From assembly GCF_017353185.1 (NCBI RefSeq), contig NZ_JAFMYV010000007.1, positions 248,001 to 312,000 of the forward strand: 64,000 nt of DNA, written 5' to 3'. Below the pieces are notes generated by a model that did not search any database, was not told where the DNA came from, and worked only from the letters and a program-made list of their open reading frames with translations. Of this stretch, positions 49,431 through 58,437 are shown one piece after another. The position numbers and the translations under genes are program-made. Position 1 is the stretch's first letter. The number at the start of each line of letters is the position of its first letter. This DNA comes from Fibrella rubiginis. GTDB taxonomy: Bacteria > Bacteroidota > Bacteroidia > Cytophagales > Spirosomataceae.

Positions 49431-52400
49431 ATGAAAAATTTGCACATAGCATTTAGGTCGGGTCTATTACTTGGTACGGTATACCTGCTTACCCAATCCG
49501 TCTTATTCGCTCAAATTAAAGGCACGGTATACCGGGACTTCGACCAGAGCGGCACTCAGACCGCCTCACTGCCCGAAGAGCCGGGTGAGCCAAATATTGT
49601 TGTTCGGGCTTACGTAAATTTTAGCTCAACACCCATCTCAACCGTCACCGACGTTAACGGAGCTTACCAGTTTAGCGCGGCCGATATACCCGCTAATGCA
49701 AAGGTACGGATTGAGTTTTCAGGGCTGCCCGACGGCTACTTTTTTGGCGCAGCAGGAGCCGATGACCGCTCGAACGTACGCTTTGTACTAGCTGGGCCCG
49801 CCGCCACAGGTATAGACGTTGGGATCAATTACCCCACCGACTATTGCCAGAACGGTGAAATAACAACGATCATTCCCTGTTTTGTGAACGGTGATCCGTT
49901 AAGTACGGTAAACGCCGATGGGTCGCCCGTTGACCCCGCCAACCGGTCTGGTAACGCCGATGTGCTGGTGGCGTTTCCCTATTCGGCTACGGGTCTGGCG
50001 GGTGCCGGAAATTTCCCCCCGGCTCACCTGGCTACGGCTGCCCAGGTTGGTTCTATATGGGGCGTTAGTTTGTTGCGGTCTGAGAAAAAAGTGCTCACAG
50101 CGGCCTCCATCAAACGTCATACTGGCTTGGGTGTGTTAGGAACAGGCGGTATATATATCACCGACATCACCACACTCACCGCCACGTCTGCCGCCGTACT
50201 GGCTAATTATCCGCTTGTTGTAACTCAGCCGTTTTTCGACTTTCAGACTGATCTTAACGTGACAACCGGTGCTGACCCCCACTCTGGGTTATCGGGTAAT
50301 AAACTACAACCCAGTGCCGACCCTGGCTCCATGACCGCTGTGGGTCGGGTGGGAATTGGGGGCATCGATATGTCGGACGATGAAAAAACGATGTACGCGG
50401 TAAACCTCTACGACCGCAAACTCTACGGCGTATTCATTGACTCACCGGCCCGCAAACCTGGTCCTGCCGATGTGAAATCGTGGACCATGGACCAGTCGGG
50501 ATGTCCCAGCGGCGATTACCGGCCCTGGGGCGTATATAGCTACCGTAAAATTGTTTATGTAGCAGGCGTTTGTTCGGGAGAGTACCGAACCTCAAAAATT
50601 TCATCAACGACCTCGGTGATGGATGGTCTGGCTGCTACCCTGCCCGATACCGCCGGGCTTAAGCTGATTGTGCAGCGCGTTGACCCCCGCATAACGGGTG
50701 CCACCTTTCAGACAGTGTTAAGTTATCCACTGACATTCCGGCGTGGTCCCGCTGATTTAACAGACAACTGCATCAACTTCACATACTGGCTCCCCTGGAC
50801 CAACGAGTTTCCCATGGCCTGTAATGACGGTGGCAACTTTGTGATGTGGCCACAGGCCATGGCCACCGATCTGGCCTTCGACGTAGACGGCTCCATGATC
50901 ATTGGCATGCTCGACCGGTTTGGGCACATGGCGGGCCTCCAGAACCAGACGCCTCAGGGACAAGGGTCATTCAATGGGTTCACGGGGGGGGATATGTTAC
51001 GGGCGGCCCCGCTTAACGCGGCCGGTACGGCCTACCAAATGGAAAATGACGGCTCGGTAGGCAATCCGATACGCACGGCAGGCGCTAACCTGGTGCCGGG
51101 TACGGGCATTACCGTTCAGGGAACCAACAACGGGCAAGGTCCGGGCGGGGGCGAATTTTATTACAATGACCAGTGGGCTTTGTTTGCCTCAAGCAGCACA
51201 CTGGCCCACGATGAGGTAACCAACGGCTCGTTGATGCTGGTACCAGGCCGCAATGAAATTATGACGTCTGCTTTTGACCCCATCACGGGTATCTACCAGT
51301 CGGGCGGCATGAAGGTGTTCAACAATCGCAACGGTGGTATTCTACGCAACTATGCGCTTTACGCTAACCTGGGTAGCGGCACCGACGGCACATTTGGTAA
51401 AGTGTCGGGGTTGGGTGATGGCAAAGCGCTCTGCGATCTGCCCGGTCTCGAAATAGGCAACCGCGTTTGGTTTGATGATAACCGCAACGGCATCCAGGAT
51501 CCCTATGAACCGGGTGTTGACGGTGTAACCCTCGACCTGTTTGACATGGGTACCGGAGGAACCAAAATCGCTTCAACAACCTCAGCCAATGGCGGTCAGT
51601 ACATCTTTAACCAGAATAATGTGCCGGGCGGGTTGCTCCACAACCGCAACTACGAGATTCGTATGGCTATGGCGCAGCTGCCCAGCCTTGATCTGGCCGC
51701 GCAAAAGCCTGTTGGTGGACCGGGTGCCCGCCGGGCGGCTGTGTCGCGCACTTACTTTATCTCGCCGCAATTTCAGGCATCTGGTGCTGATAGTCCTATC
51801 CGCGACAATAACGCCATCCAAATCGGGACTAATGCTGTTATTCAGCTAACCACGGGGTCATTTGGTGAAAACAACTACAACAGCGACTTCGCCATTTATT
51901 CATGCCCCACCCTTACGGCGCAGGTTGAAGCCCTCTCGGTCTGCGCCAACGCCGCCAAAATACCCGACATCCCGTTTAATGGTGAAAATTTCGCGCTCGT
52001 AGACAATCTGCAATTTGTGCTCTTTACCAGTCCGCAAAGTGGTACAGCCATGTACACAGGCGGCACAGTTTTGGCCACGCTCACGCCTGCCAATCCCGCC
52101 AGCCAGGTTGTTTCGCTAACGGCGGCGACTATTTCCACCCAGAACACCACGGGTGCGCCCCTGTCCTTCTACGTCTACGGCATTATCTCGCCCGCCCCCG
52201 CCGATCCCACCTGTCGGGTGTCGTCGTTGACGAAACTAACGATCCTGCCCAAGCCCTCAGTTGCGGTTACGCCCAACTCCGCCACGCTGACCTGCAACCA
52301 GCCCACGGCCACACTACAAGTGCAAACCCCCACGCCCGACGCTGTTTATACCTGGCTTAGCCCACCCAACGGCACCACTACAGCGGGCACCTCGCTGTTG

Positions 52401-53357
52401 GTCAGCGCGCCGGGTGTTTATACCGTAACGGCTTCGCTAAGTGCCTGTGCGGCTATTTCGGGTACGGTGCTAGTGAGCGAAGACAAAACCACGCAGCCTG
52501 TAACAGTCAACGACGCCACGCTGTCATGCCGTAATCCAACAGCTTCGCTGACGGCGCTGGTTGGTGGTCAGGTCACCACGATGTCTGTGACTTGGCATGG
52601 GCCGAACGGCTTCACCAGCACCCAAAACCCCATTTCTGTCACGCTACCAGGTACATATTCCGCCATGGTCACGTCTGCCAACGGCTGTACTGTAATCGCT
52701 GCGGGTGGGATCGTGACGCAGGGTGCCTCTACTACACCCGCTCTTGAAGCGTTTGGTGGTGCCAAGGCCTGCAATGCCTGCTCAGTAACGCTGGTGGCCG
52801 AAGCGGTAGGCGTATCGTTCTACTGGACTGGTCCCGGCAGTTTTACCAGCAGTGAACAAAGGCCTGTGGTAACGCTGGCAGGCAACTACACCATCACGGT
52901 CTATGACCTGGAAACGGGTTGCCCCAACCAGACTATTGTCACGGTAGAATCACCCTCCGGAGATCAGTGCATCACCACCCTATCTATTGCCCCTACCGCT
53001 GCTACCATCTGTTCGGGTGGCGCAGCCGGGGTTATTACCGCTACGGTAAGTACCACGCTGACACCGGGGCAGCAGGTGCAGTTTGTGTTGTTCAGTAGTC
53101 CTCAAACAGGCACCGACATGTATGCCGGTGGAACGGTGCTGGCCACGGTAACGCCCAATGGTAGTAACCAGGCCATTTTGCCTGCCAACGCACTAACTGG
53201 CATCATCAACGGTAGTGCGCAATCGGTCGACAACTATCTCTACGCTGTTTTGTCGCCGGTAGGTCAGGCGCGGGCCGACTGCAAACCGTCGGCGTTGCTT
53301 ACACTGACTGTTTTACCAGGCGGCTGTCTTGCCATTCGAGGTAGTCGCGTGCGGTAG
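49431..53357 (+). CDS. Large secreted SdrD B-like repeat protein
   Basis: 1308 residues from ATG 49431 (TTG 49425 is in frame). Signal peptide 1-29 ends SVLFAQ. Residues about 30-130 are an SdrD B-like domain (KGTVYRDFDQSGTQ). Residues about 150-660 form a repeat-free region with YAVNLYDRKLYGVF and PWGVYSYRKIVYVAG, perhaps a beta-propeller. A second SdrD B-like domain starts near 675 (IGNRVWFDDNRNGIQDPYEPG). From about 840 on there are Ig-like/PKD-like repeats (YTWLSPPNGTTTAG, FYWTGPGSFTSSEQ). No T9SS sorting tail is evident: it ends CLAIRGSRVR. Likely a surface or matrix protein. Confidence 0.75.
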   Translation: MKNLHIAFRSGLLLGTVYLLTQSVLFAQIKGTVYRDFDQSGTQTASLPEEPGEPNIVVRAYVNFSSTPISTVTDVNGAYQFSAADIPANAKVRIEFSGLPDGYFFGAAGADDRSNVRFVLAGPAATGIDVGINYPTDYCQNGEITTIIPCFVNGDPLSTVNADGSPVDPANRSGNADVLVAFPYSATGLAGAGNFPPAHLATAAQVGSIWGVSLLRSEKKVLTAASIKRHTGLGVLGTGGIYITDITTLTATSAAVLANYPLVVTQPFFDFQTDLNVTTGADPHSGLSGNKLQPSADPGSMTAVGRVGIGGIDMSDDEKTMYAVNLYDRKLYGVFIDSPARKPGPADVKSWTMDQSGCPSGDYRPWGVYSYRKIVYVAGVCSGEYRTSKISSTTSVMDGLAATLPDTAGLKLIVQRVDPRITGATFQTVLSYPLTFRRGPADLTDNCINFTYWLPWTNEFPMACNDGGNFVMWPQAMATDLAFDVDGSMIIGMLDRFGHMAGLQNQTPQGQGSFNGFTGGDMLRAAPLNAAGTAYQMENDGSVGNPIRTAGANLVPGTGITVQGTNNGQGPGGGEFYYNDQWALFASSSTLAHDEVTNGSLMLVPGRNEIMTSAFDPITGIYQSGGMKVFNNRNGGILRNYALYANLGSGTDGTFGKVSGLGDGKALCDLPGLEIGNRVWFDDNRNGIQDPYEPGVDGVTLDLFDMGTGGTKIASTTSANGGQYIFNQNNVPGGLLHNRNYEIRMAMAQLPSLDLAAQKPVGGPGARRAAVSRTYFISPQFQASGADSPIRDNNAIQIGTNAVIQLTTGSFGENNYNSDFAIYSCPTLTAQVEALSVCANAAKIPDIPFNGENFALVDNLQFVLFTSPQSGTAMYTGGTVLATLTPANPASQVVSLTAATISTQNTTGAPLSFYVYGIISPAPADPTCRVSSLTKLTILPKPSVAVTPNSATLTCNQPTATLQVQTPTPDAVYTWLSPPNGTTTAGTSLLVSAPGVYTVTASLSACAAISGTVLVSEDKTTQPVTVNDATLSCRNPTASLTALVGGQVTTMSVTWHGPNGFTSTQNPISVTLPGTYSAMVTSANGCTVIAAGGIVTQGASTTPALEAFGGAKACNACSVTLVAEAVGVSFYWTGPGSFTSSEQRPVVTLAGNYTITVYDLETGCPNQTIVTVESPSGDQCITTLSIAPTAATICSGGAAGVITATVSTTLTPGQQVQFVLFSSPQTGTDMYAGGTVLATVTPNGSNQAILPANALTGIINGSAQSVDNYLYAVLSPVGQARADCKPSALLTLTVLPGGCLAIRGSRVR

Positions 53358-53379
53358 AACAGCCCTTTCAAACTTTAGT

Positions 53380-53416
53380 AAAGACCCCGAAGCACAAACC
53401 TTTGGGGTCTTTTTTT
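53380..53416 (+). terminator. Rho-independent terminator after the SdrD B-like gene
   Basis: AAAGACCCCGAAG (53380-53392) pairs with the inverse at 53400-53412 (one G-U pair), loop of 7 nt, then T through 53416. Confidence 0.85.
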
Positions 53417-53456
53417 GCGTTACAAACACAGACGATAACGGAGCAATCCGGGCCAT

Positions 53457-54470
53457 ATGAATACCAATCAACCTTACGACGTGCTGATTGTGGGCGGCGG
53501 TCCCTGCGGATTAGCCGCCGGAATTGAAGCCAGCAAAAGCGGATTAAGCCACATCATTCTTGAAAAGGGTAGTATCACGGAGTCTATTCGGCGGTATCCG
53601 AAACTGATGCGCTTTTTCTCTACCGCCGAAAACATCGAGATTGGCGGCATCCCGTTCCCGGTGTCAAGCGTGAAGGCCAACCGTAACGAGGCACTCCAGT
53701 ATTACCGTAAAGTAGCTGCATACTACAAGCTCAATACCAGAGTTTTTACCGAGGTGCAGCGCGTGCAGAAACAAGGCGACGTATTTGTGGTGACTACCAC
53801 CAAAAACGAAATCTTTCGGGCTTATAAAGTAATTCTGGCTACCGGCTATTTCGACAAGCCCCGCTGGCTGGGCATTCCCGGTGAAGACGGCCCGCAAGTG
53901 TCTCACTATTACGACGAGCCGTTCAAATATTCGTTCACGAAAGTGGTCATCATCGGCGCGTCGAACTCGGCGGTCGAGGCGGCTCTGGAATTGTATCGCC
54001 ATGATGTTGACGTGACGGTGGTGCATCGCGGCCCCGACTTCCGTTCGACGGTGAAATACTGGCTGATTCCCGACGTAAAAAACCGGGTGAAAGAAGGTAA
54101 AATCAAGACCGTGTTCGACAGCTGCGCCACCCGTATTGGTCCCGACTTTGTGCGGGTGCACAACCAGCTTACCGGAGAGATAAGTAATATCCCCGCCGAC
54201 TTTGTACTGGTGTTGACGGGCTATACACCTGATGCTGAACTGCTTCAACGGTGTGGGGTAGAACTAAACCCCGACACGCAGGTACCCGTCTACGACCGCG
54301 AAACGTTTGAGACTAACGTGTCGGGCCTTTATGTCTGCGGCACGGTGCTGGCGGGTATTTACACCGAAAAAGTATTTATCGAAAACGGCCGCGAACACGC
54401 ACAGGCCATCATCGACCACATTGTAGGCCGCGAGGTACACAAGGTGAACGAACTGGTGCAGCGGATTTAA
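53457..54470 (+). CDS. ypdA: YpdA-family FAD/NAD(P)-dependent disulfide reductase
   Basis: 337 residues. FAD motif VLIVGGGPCGLAAGIEA with the conserved Cys, STAENIEIGGIPFP typical of YpdA, NAD(P) motif VVIIGASNSAVEAALELYRH, and C-terminal GLYVCGTVLAGIYTEKVFIENG. There is no CxxC redox pair of thioredoxin reductases, as expected for this family. YpdA reduces bacillithiol disulfide in organisms making that thiol, which includes many Bacteroidota. Its stop codon is the first bases of a long inverted repeat. Confidence 0.88.
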   Translation: MNTNQPYDVLIVGGGPCGLAAGIEASKSGLSHIILEKGSITESIRRYPKLMRFFSTAENIEIGGIPFPVSSVKANRNEALQYYRKVAAYYKLNTRVFTEVQRVQKQGDVFVVTTTKNEIFRAYKVILATGYFDKPRWLGIPGEDGPQVSHYYDEPFKYSFTKVVIIGASNSAVEAALELYRHDVDVTVVHRGPDFRSTVKYWLIPDVKNRVKEGKIKTVFDSCATRIGPDFVRVHNQLTGEISNIPADFVLVLTGYTPDAELLQRCGVELNPDTQVPVYDRETFETNVSGLYVCGTVLAGIYTEKVFIENGREHAQAIIDHIVGREVHKVNELVQRI

Positions 54471-54575
54471 AAATAGGGTTAAAGTTTAAGGTCTAACGTC
54501 CAACGTTGCTTGACACAATATGCTGGCGCATTGAGCAACGTTGGACTTTAGACCTTAAACTTTAACCCTATTTTT
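54469..54575. repeat. Long inverted repeat (42-bp arms) between ypdA and rfaE1-like gene
   Basis: Arms 54469-54510 and 54534-54575 are complementary over 42 bp with one mismatch (54497 with 54547) and a 23-nt spacer. They contain TTTAAGGTCTAA and CCAACGTTG blocks. The left arm starts in the ypdA stop codon; the right arm ends inside the candidate promoter of the next gene. Confidence 0.95.
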
Positions 54576-54576
54576 G
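54569..54576 (+). promoter_or_regulatory. Candidate -7 box for the kinase gene, inside the repeat arm
   Basis: TATTTTTG matches TAnnTTTG and lies 4 nt before ATG 54581. All but its last base belong to the right arm of the inverted repeat. A transcript from it would be nearly leaderless; no TTG -33 box at standard distance. Confidence 0.4.
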
Positions 54577-54580
54577 CCCC

Positions 54581-55567
54581 ATGAATACCCCCCTTCCCGA
54601 CCTGTTTGGTCAGTTTAATTCGTTGCGCGTACTCATTGTGGGCGATGTAATGCTCGATGCCTACGTGTGGGGCCGTGTAGAGCGGATTTCACCCGAAGCG
54701 CCCGTACCTATTGTGACTGTGAACCGGCGTGAAGTGCGGTTGGGCGGCGCAGGTAACGTTCTCTTAAACGTGCAGGCCCTTGGTGCTGAGGCCATTATCT
54801 GTTCGGTAATCGGTACTGACATGGCTGGTGATCAACTGGTGCAGCAACTCACCCAACGGAGTCTTCGATGCGAAGGCCTGATCCGGTCGGAGGGGCGGCT
54901 GACGACCATCAAAGAGCGCATTATTGCCGGGTCGCAGCAGGTAGTACGCGTCGATACAGAGACCGATAAGTACATCACCGACGACGACCGGGCGCAGCTT
55001 GTTGCCCGCGCCAAAGACTTGATCCCCAGCTGCCACGTTGTCATTTTTGAGGATTATGACAAGGGCGTACTCAGTCGTGAAGCCATCGCCGAGATTACAG
55101 CATTTGCCAACGAGCACCACGTACCCACGGTGGTTGATCCTAAAAAAAGGCACTTCCTGGACTACGAACACGCCACGTTGTTCAAGCCCAATCTGAAAGA
55201 ACTGCGCGAGGGACTGAAAGTGGATTTTAACGTTGATCAGCCTGGTGAGCTAACCCACATAGTAGACCAGCTAAAAACCCGGATGCACCTGCGTGGTACG
55301 CTTATAACCCTTTCAGAACGAGGTGTCTATATTGACCTCGATGGTGTTCAGGATCGCCTGCCCGCCCACGTCCGGCAAATTGCCGACGTGTCGGGAGCGG
55401 GTGACACTGTGATTAGTATTGCCGCCTGTTGCGTGGCCCTGAAGCAATCACCACACCGCATTGCGGGCCTGTCGAACCTGGGCGGGGGTCTTGTCTGCGA
55501 AAGTGTGGGCGTGGTACCTATCGACAAGGCACATTTATTGGAAGAGGCCCTGCGGCTGGGTGTCTGA
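54581..55567 (+). CDS. rfaE1: RfaE1-type heptose-7-phosphate kinase (PfkB family)
   Basis: 328 residues, the kinase half of HldE without the nucleotidyltransferase half. The PfkB signature is complete: GDVMLDAYVWGRVERISPEAP, RLGGAGNVLLN, ADVSGAGDTVIS with the catalytic Asp. It should phosphorylate D-glycero-D-manno-heptose 7-phosphate at C1 for LPS core heptose; other ribokinase-type substrates are possible. Start ATG 54581. A broken Uma2 gene follows 27 nt later. Confidence 0.88.
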   Translation: MNTPLPDLFGQFNSLRVLIVGDVMLDAYVWGRVERISPEAPVPIVTVNRREVRLGGAGNVLLNVQALGAEAIICSVIGTDMAGDQLVQQLTQRSLRCEGLIRSEGRLTTIKERIIAGSQQVVRVDTETDKYITDDDRAQLVARAKDLIPSCHVVIFEDYDKGVLSREAIAEITAFANEHHVPTVVDPKKRHFLDYEHATLFKPNLKELREGLKVDFNVDQPGELTHIVDQLKTRMHLRGTLITLSERGVYIDLDGVQDRLPAHVRQIADVSGAGDTVISIAACCVALKQSPHRIAGLSNLGGGLVCESVGVVPIDKAHLLEEALRLGV

Positions 55568-55594
55568 AATTGCCTGTAAATAACGCCTACTGCC

Positions 55595-56335
55595 ATGACC
55601 ACCCTCGTACTGCCCATTGAGCTTGAACCGGGCGTGGTCATATCTATATTCGACTTTACGCGGCAGTTAAATGACGATCAATTCTACGATTTCTGTCAAG
55701 CCAATGCCAATCATTTTTTTGAACGTGATGCCTTCGGGAATTTACTGTTAGTGGCACCTTCTGGTGGTGAAAAGGGAGCGATTAACTGTGAGTTGGTTGC
55801 TGAACTAATTATTTGAAACCATCAGGCAAAGCTCGGTTTTGTCTACGATTCGTCAACGGCGTTCCGTCTACCCAATGGTGCTGTTCGTATCTCGGATGTC
55901 GCATGGGTAACTGCTGAACGCCGGAATGCATTTACGCCAGAACAACGCAGAAAATTTCTGCCCCTCTGCCCTGATTTTTTGGCTGAATTGGTTAGCGAAT
56001 CGGATTCACAGAAAGATACCGAGGAGAAAATGATTGAGTACATGGCGAATGGCTGCCGATTGGGCTGGCTCCTCAACCCCAAAACAACCACCGCCAAAGT
56101 GTACCGCGCCAATGGCTCTATCGACGTTATCACTAGCTTCGACGGTACATTGTCCGGCGAAGATGTCCTACCCGATTTCTTGTTGTCGCTGATGCTGTTT
56201 CGTAGCAAGCAGGACGGTTTGCTCGGTATCTGCCCGTTTTTAGGATGGTGCGTAGGTCCAGGCTATAGTAAGTCCGGCTGGTATATGGCTTGTGTAATAA
56301 GCTGTCTGCCAGCTATTTTTTTGCCTATACCGTAA
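55595..56335 (+). pseudogene. Uma2-family (PD-(D/E)xK-like) gene with an in-frame nonsense codon
   Basis: The single frame from ATG 55595 to the stop at 56335 (247 codons) encodes a Uma2-like protein but has a TGA at 55814-55816. It reads ...CELVAELII-stop-NHQAKLGFVYDSST. Uma2 relatives often have Trp at this place (xIWNxQxKLG), so TGG to TGA is the simplest explanation. The C-terminal half keeps AFRLPNGAVRISDVAWV and PDFLAELVSESDS, the nuclease core. The last 50 codons (after LPDFLLSLML) do not look like the family, so the normal stop may be lost too. Uma2 function is unknown. Confidence 0.8.
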
Positions 56336-56342
56336 CCAAACT

Positions 56343-58433
56343 ATGCACCGTATCACGATCCAAAAGGTCCTCGGCGAACCCCTGCTCTTTGTTGTAGTCA
56401 TCGCGCTGTGGCTCACGTCAACAAATACGAATTACGCACTGGCCCAGACGAAGCAAAAACAGGCCGGAATGCCCGTGCAACAGCCTGTACTGGGTGTGCG
56501 CTCTGTACAGCTGATACGTATTAGTGGCCTGACATTCAGAGACTTAAACAAAAACGGGAAGCTTGATAAGTACGAAGACTGGCGGTTGCCTATTGCCCAG
56601 CGCACCGCTGATCTGGTGGCCAGAATGTCGCTGGAGGAAAAGGTGGGATTTATGCTCATCAGTTCCGCGCGGCTGAAGAACGACTGGTCGTTTGAGGCAC
56701 CCAAAAATAAAGACGCCGTCACCAGCGATTTCAACGAAGAAGACCTGGTGCAAACTGGCAATATGTTCACCAAAAAGCCCTTGCCAATAGCCATGATGAT
56801 GGCTGCCGGCACTACCAAGGGTGTGACCCAATACCACCTGCGGCACTTCATTTTGCGGGCCAACGTCAGTGCCCGAACCACCGCCGAATGGGCCAATAAA
56901 CTACAGGCTCTCTGCGAAGCCGATGGTCTGGGTATTCCGGCCATTATTGCCTCAAACCCCCGCAACCACATCACCCGCGATGCGTCTATCGGCCTGAGCG
57001 TGGGCAAAACCGTGTTCTCGACCTGGCCCGGTGAGCTAGGTCTGTCGGCCATGCGCGACCTGCCGCTGGTGCGCGAATTTGCCGATATCGCCCGGCAGGA
57101 ATGGGCGGCGGTTGGCCTCCGTAAAGGCTATATGTACATGGCCGATCTGGCCACCGAACCCCGCTGGCAGCGCGTGGAGGGTACGTTTGGCGAAAATGCC
57201 GACTGGGTAGCGCAGATGATGACGCAGATTGTATTGGGCTTTCAGGGCAACACAATTAGTCCAACGTCAGTAGCTCTGACTACCAAACATTTCCCCGGTG
57301 GCGGCGCGGCAGAGGGCGGGCAGGATCCCCACTTCGACTGGGGCAAAAACGAGCGTTTTTTGGGCAACATGTTTGCCAATAACCTCATTCCGTTTAGGGC
57401 CGCCATTAAGGCAGGAACCTCGGCCATCATGCCCTACTATTCCATTCCGCAGGACACCAAGTATGAGCACATTGCCTATGCCTATAACAAAGGTGTGATC
57501 CAGGACTTGCTACGGAAAGAAATGGGTTTCGACGGGATCATCAACTCCGATACCGGGCCAATTGAAATGATGCCCTGGGGGGCCGAAAATCTCTCGCTGA
57601 CTGAACGCTATAAACGTACGCTGGAGGCCGGCGTGAACCTGTATTCAGGTACGGCAGACCCCACGAAACTGCTGGAAACGGTACGTAGCGGAGCCGTTGA
57701 CATGCGCCTGGTCGACGAGTCGGTGCGGCGGTTGTTGCTGGAAAAATTCCGGCTGGGCCTGTTCGAGAACCCGTATGTGGACGAGGCTGCCGCCGAGCAA
57801 CTGGTGGGCAACGCCCGTTTTCAGGCCCGCGCCGATCTGGCCATGCGCAAGTCGATTGTACTGCTGCGCAATGAGGCAAAAGCACTGCCCCTGGCTCCAA
57901 AAACGAAAGTTTATTTTGAACAGTACTACCGACAAGCCAACCCACAGGCCAGCCCCAGTAACGTGTTTACTGACAAAATGGGCAAGTACAACCTGACCTT
58001 TGTGAAGACACCCGAAGAAGCGGACGTCATTGTGCTCTGGATTACGCCCGGTGCCAAATCACTCTTCAACGCTGATGGGCCGCCGCTGTACCTGTCACTG
58101 TCGAAAAACGCCGTCGATGTGGCTTATGTAAATGCGCTTACGGCCAAAAAACCAACAATTCTGGCCATCAATTATACCAACCCCTGGGTGATCGACGAGG
58201 TGTATAACGATGCCGGAAAAGCCAACATCCGGGGTGTTCTGGCTACCTTCGGCACCACCACCGACGCCTTTCTGGACATCATAACCGGGCAGTTCAACCC
58301 GTCGGGCAAAATGCCGTTTTCAACGCCGCTATCAGAAGCCGCTGCCCAAGATCAGAAAACCGACGTGCCCGGCTACCTCGAAGGCCCGGGCTACGCGCTG
58401 TTCAACTACGACGAAGGGTTGCGGTATAAGTAG
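56343..58433 (+). CDS. Glycoside hydrolase family 3 protein
   Basis: 696 residues. A signal-type hydrophobic N-terminus spans about 12-35 (ending NYALAQ). Residues 58-80 have an EF-hand-like LRDLNKNGKLDKYEDW-type loop (RDLNKNGKLDKYEDWRLP in full). The (beta/alpha)8 domain covers about 85-420 with TTKHFPGGGAAEGGQDPHFD, and the nucleophile Asp in MGFDGIINSDTGPIEMMPWG. The alpha/beta sandwich domain follows. GH3 enzymes remove beta-linked glucose, xylose or GlcNAc from the non-reducing end. Probably periplasmic. It is convergent, 4 nt apart, with an enolase-superfamily gene, suggesting shared carbohydrate use. Confidence 0.88.
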   Translation: MHRITIQKVLGEPLLFVVVIALWLTSTNTNYALAQTKQKQAGMPVQQPVLGVRSVQLIRISGLTFRDLNKNGKLDKYEDWRLPIAQRTADLVARMSLEEKVGFMLISSARLKNDWSFEAPKNKDAVTSDFNEEDLVQTGNMFTKKPLPIAMMMAAGTTKGVTQYHLRHFILRANVSARTTAEWANKLQALCEADGLGIPAIIASNPRNHITRDASIGLSVGKTVFSTWPGELGLSAMRDLPLVREFADIARQEWAAVGLRKGYMYMADLATEPRWQRVEGTFGENADWVAQMMTQIVLGFQGNTISPTSVALTTKHFPGGGAAEGGQDPHFDWGKNERFLGNMFANNLIPFRAAIKAGTSAIMPYYSIPQDTKYEHIAYAYNKGVIQDLLRKEMGFDGIINSDTGPIEMMPWGAENLSLTERYKRTLEAGVNLYSGTADPTKLLETVRSGAVDMRLVDESVRRLLLEKFRLGLFENPYVDEAAAEQLVGNARFQARADLAMRKSIVLLRNEAKALPLAPKTKVYFEQYYRQANPQASPSNVFTDKMGKYNLTFVKTPEEADVIVLWITPGAKSLFNADGPPLYLSLSKNAVDVAYVNALTAKKPTILAINYTNPWVIDEVYNDAGKANIRGVLATFGTTTDAFLDIITGQFNPSGKMPFSTPLSEAAAQDQKTDVPGYLEGPGYALFNYDEGLRYK

Positions 58434-58437
58434 TGTA

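Noticed and set aside
55814..55816. Selenocysteine or programmed read-through at the Uma2 TGA
   Set aside because: No SECIS-like hairpin is evident after the codon and the family has Trp, not Cys, at this place; a nonsense mutation is simpler.
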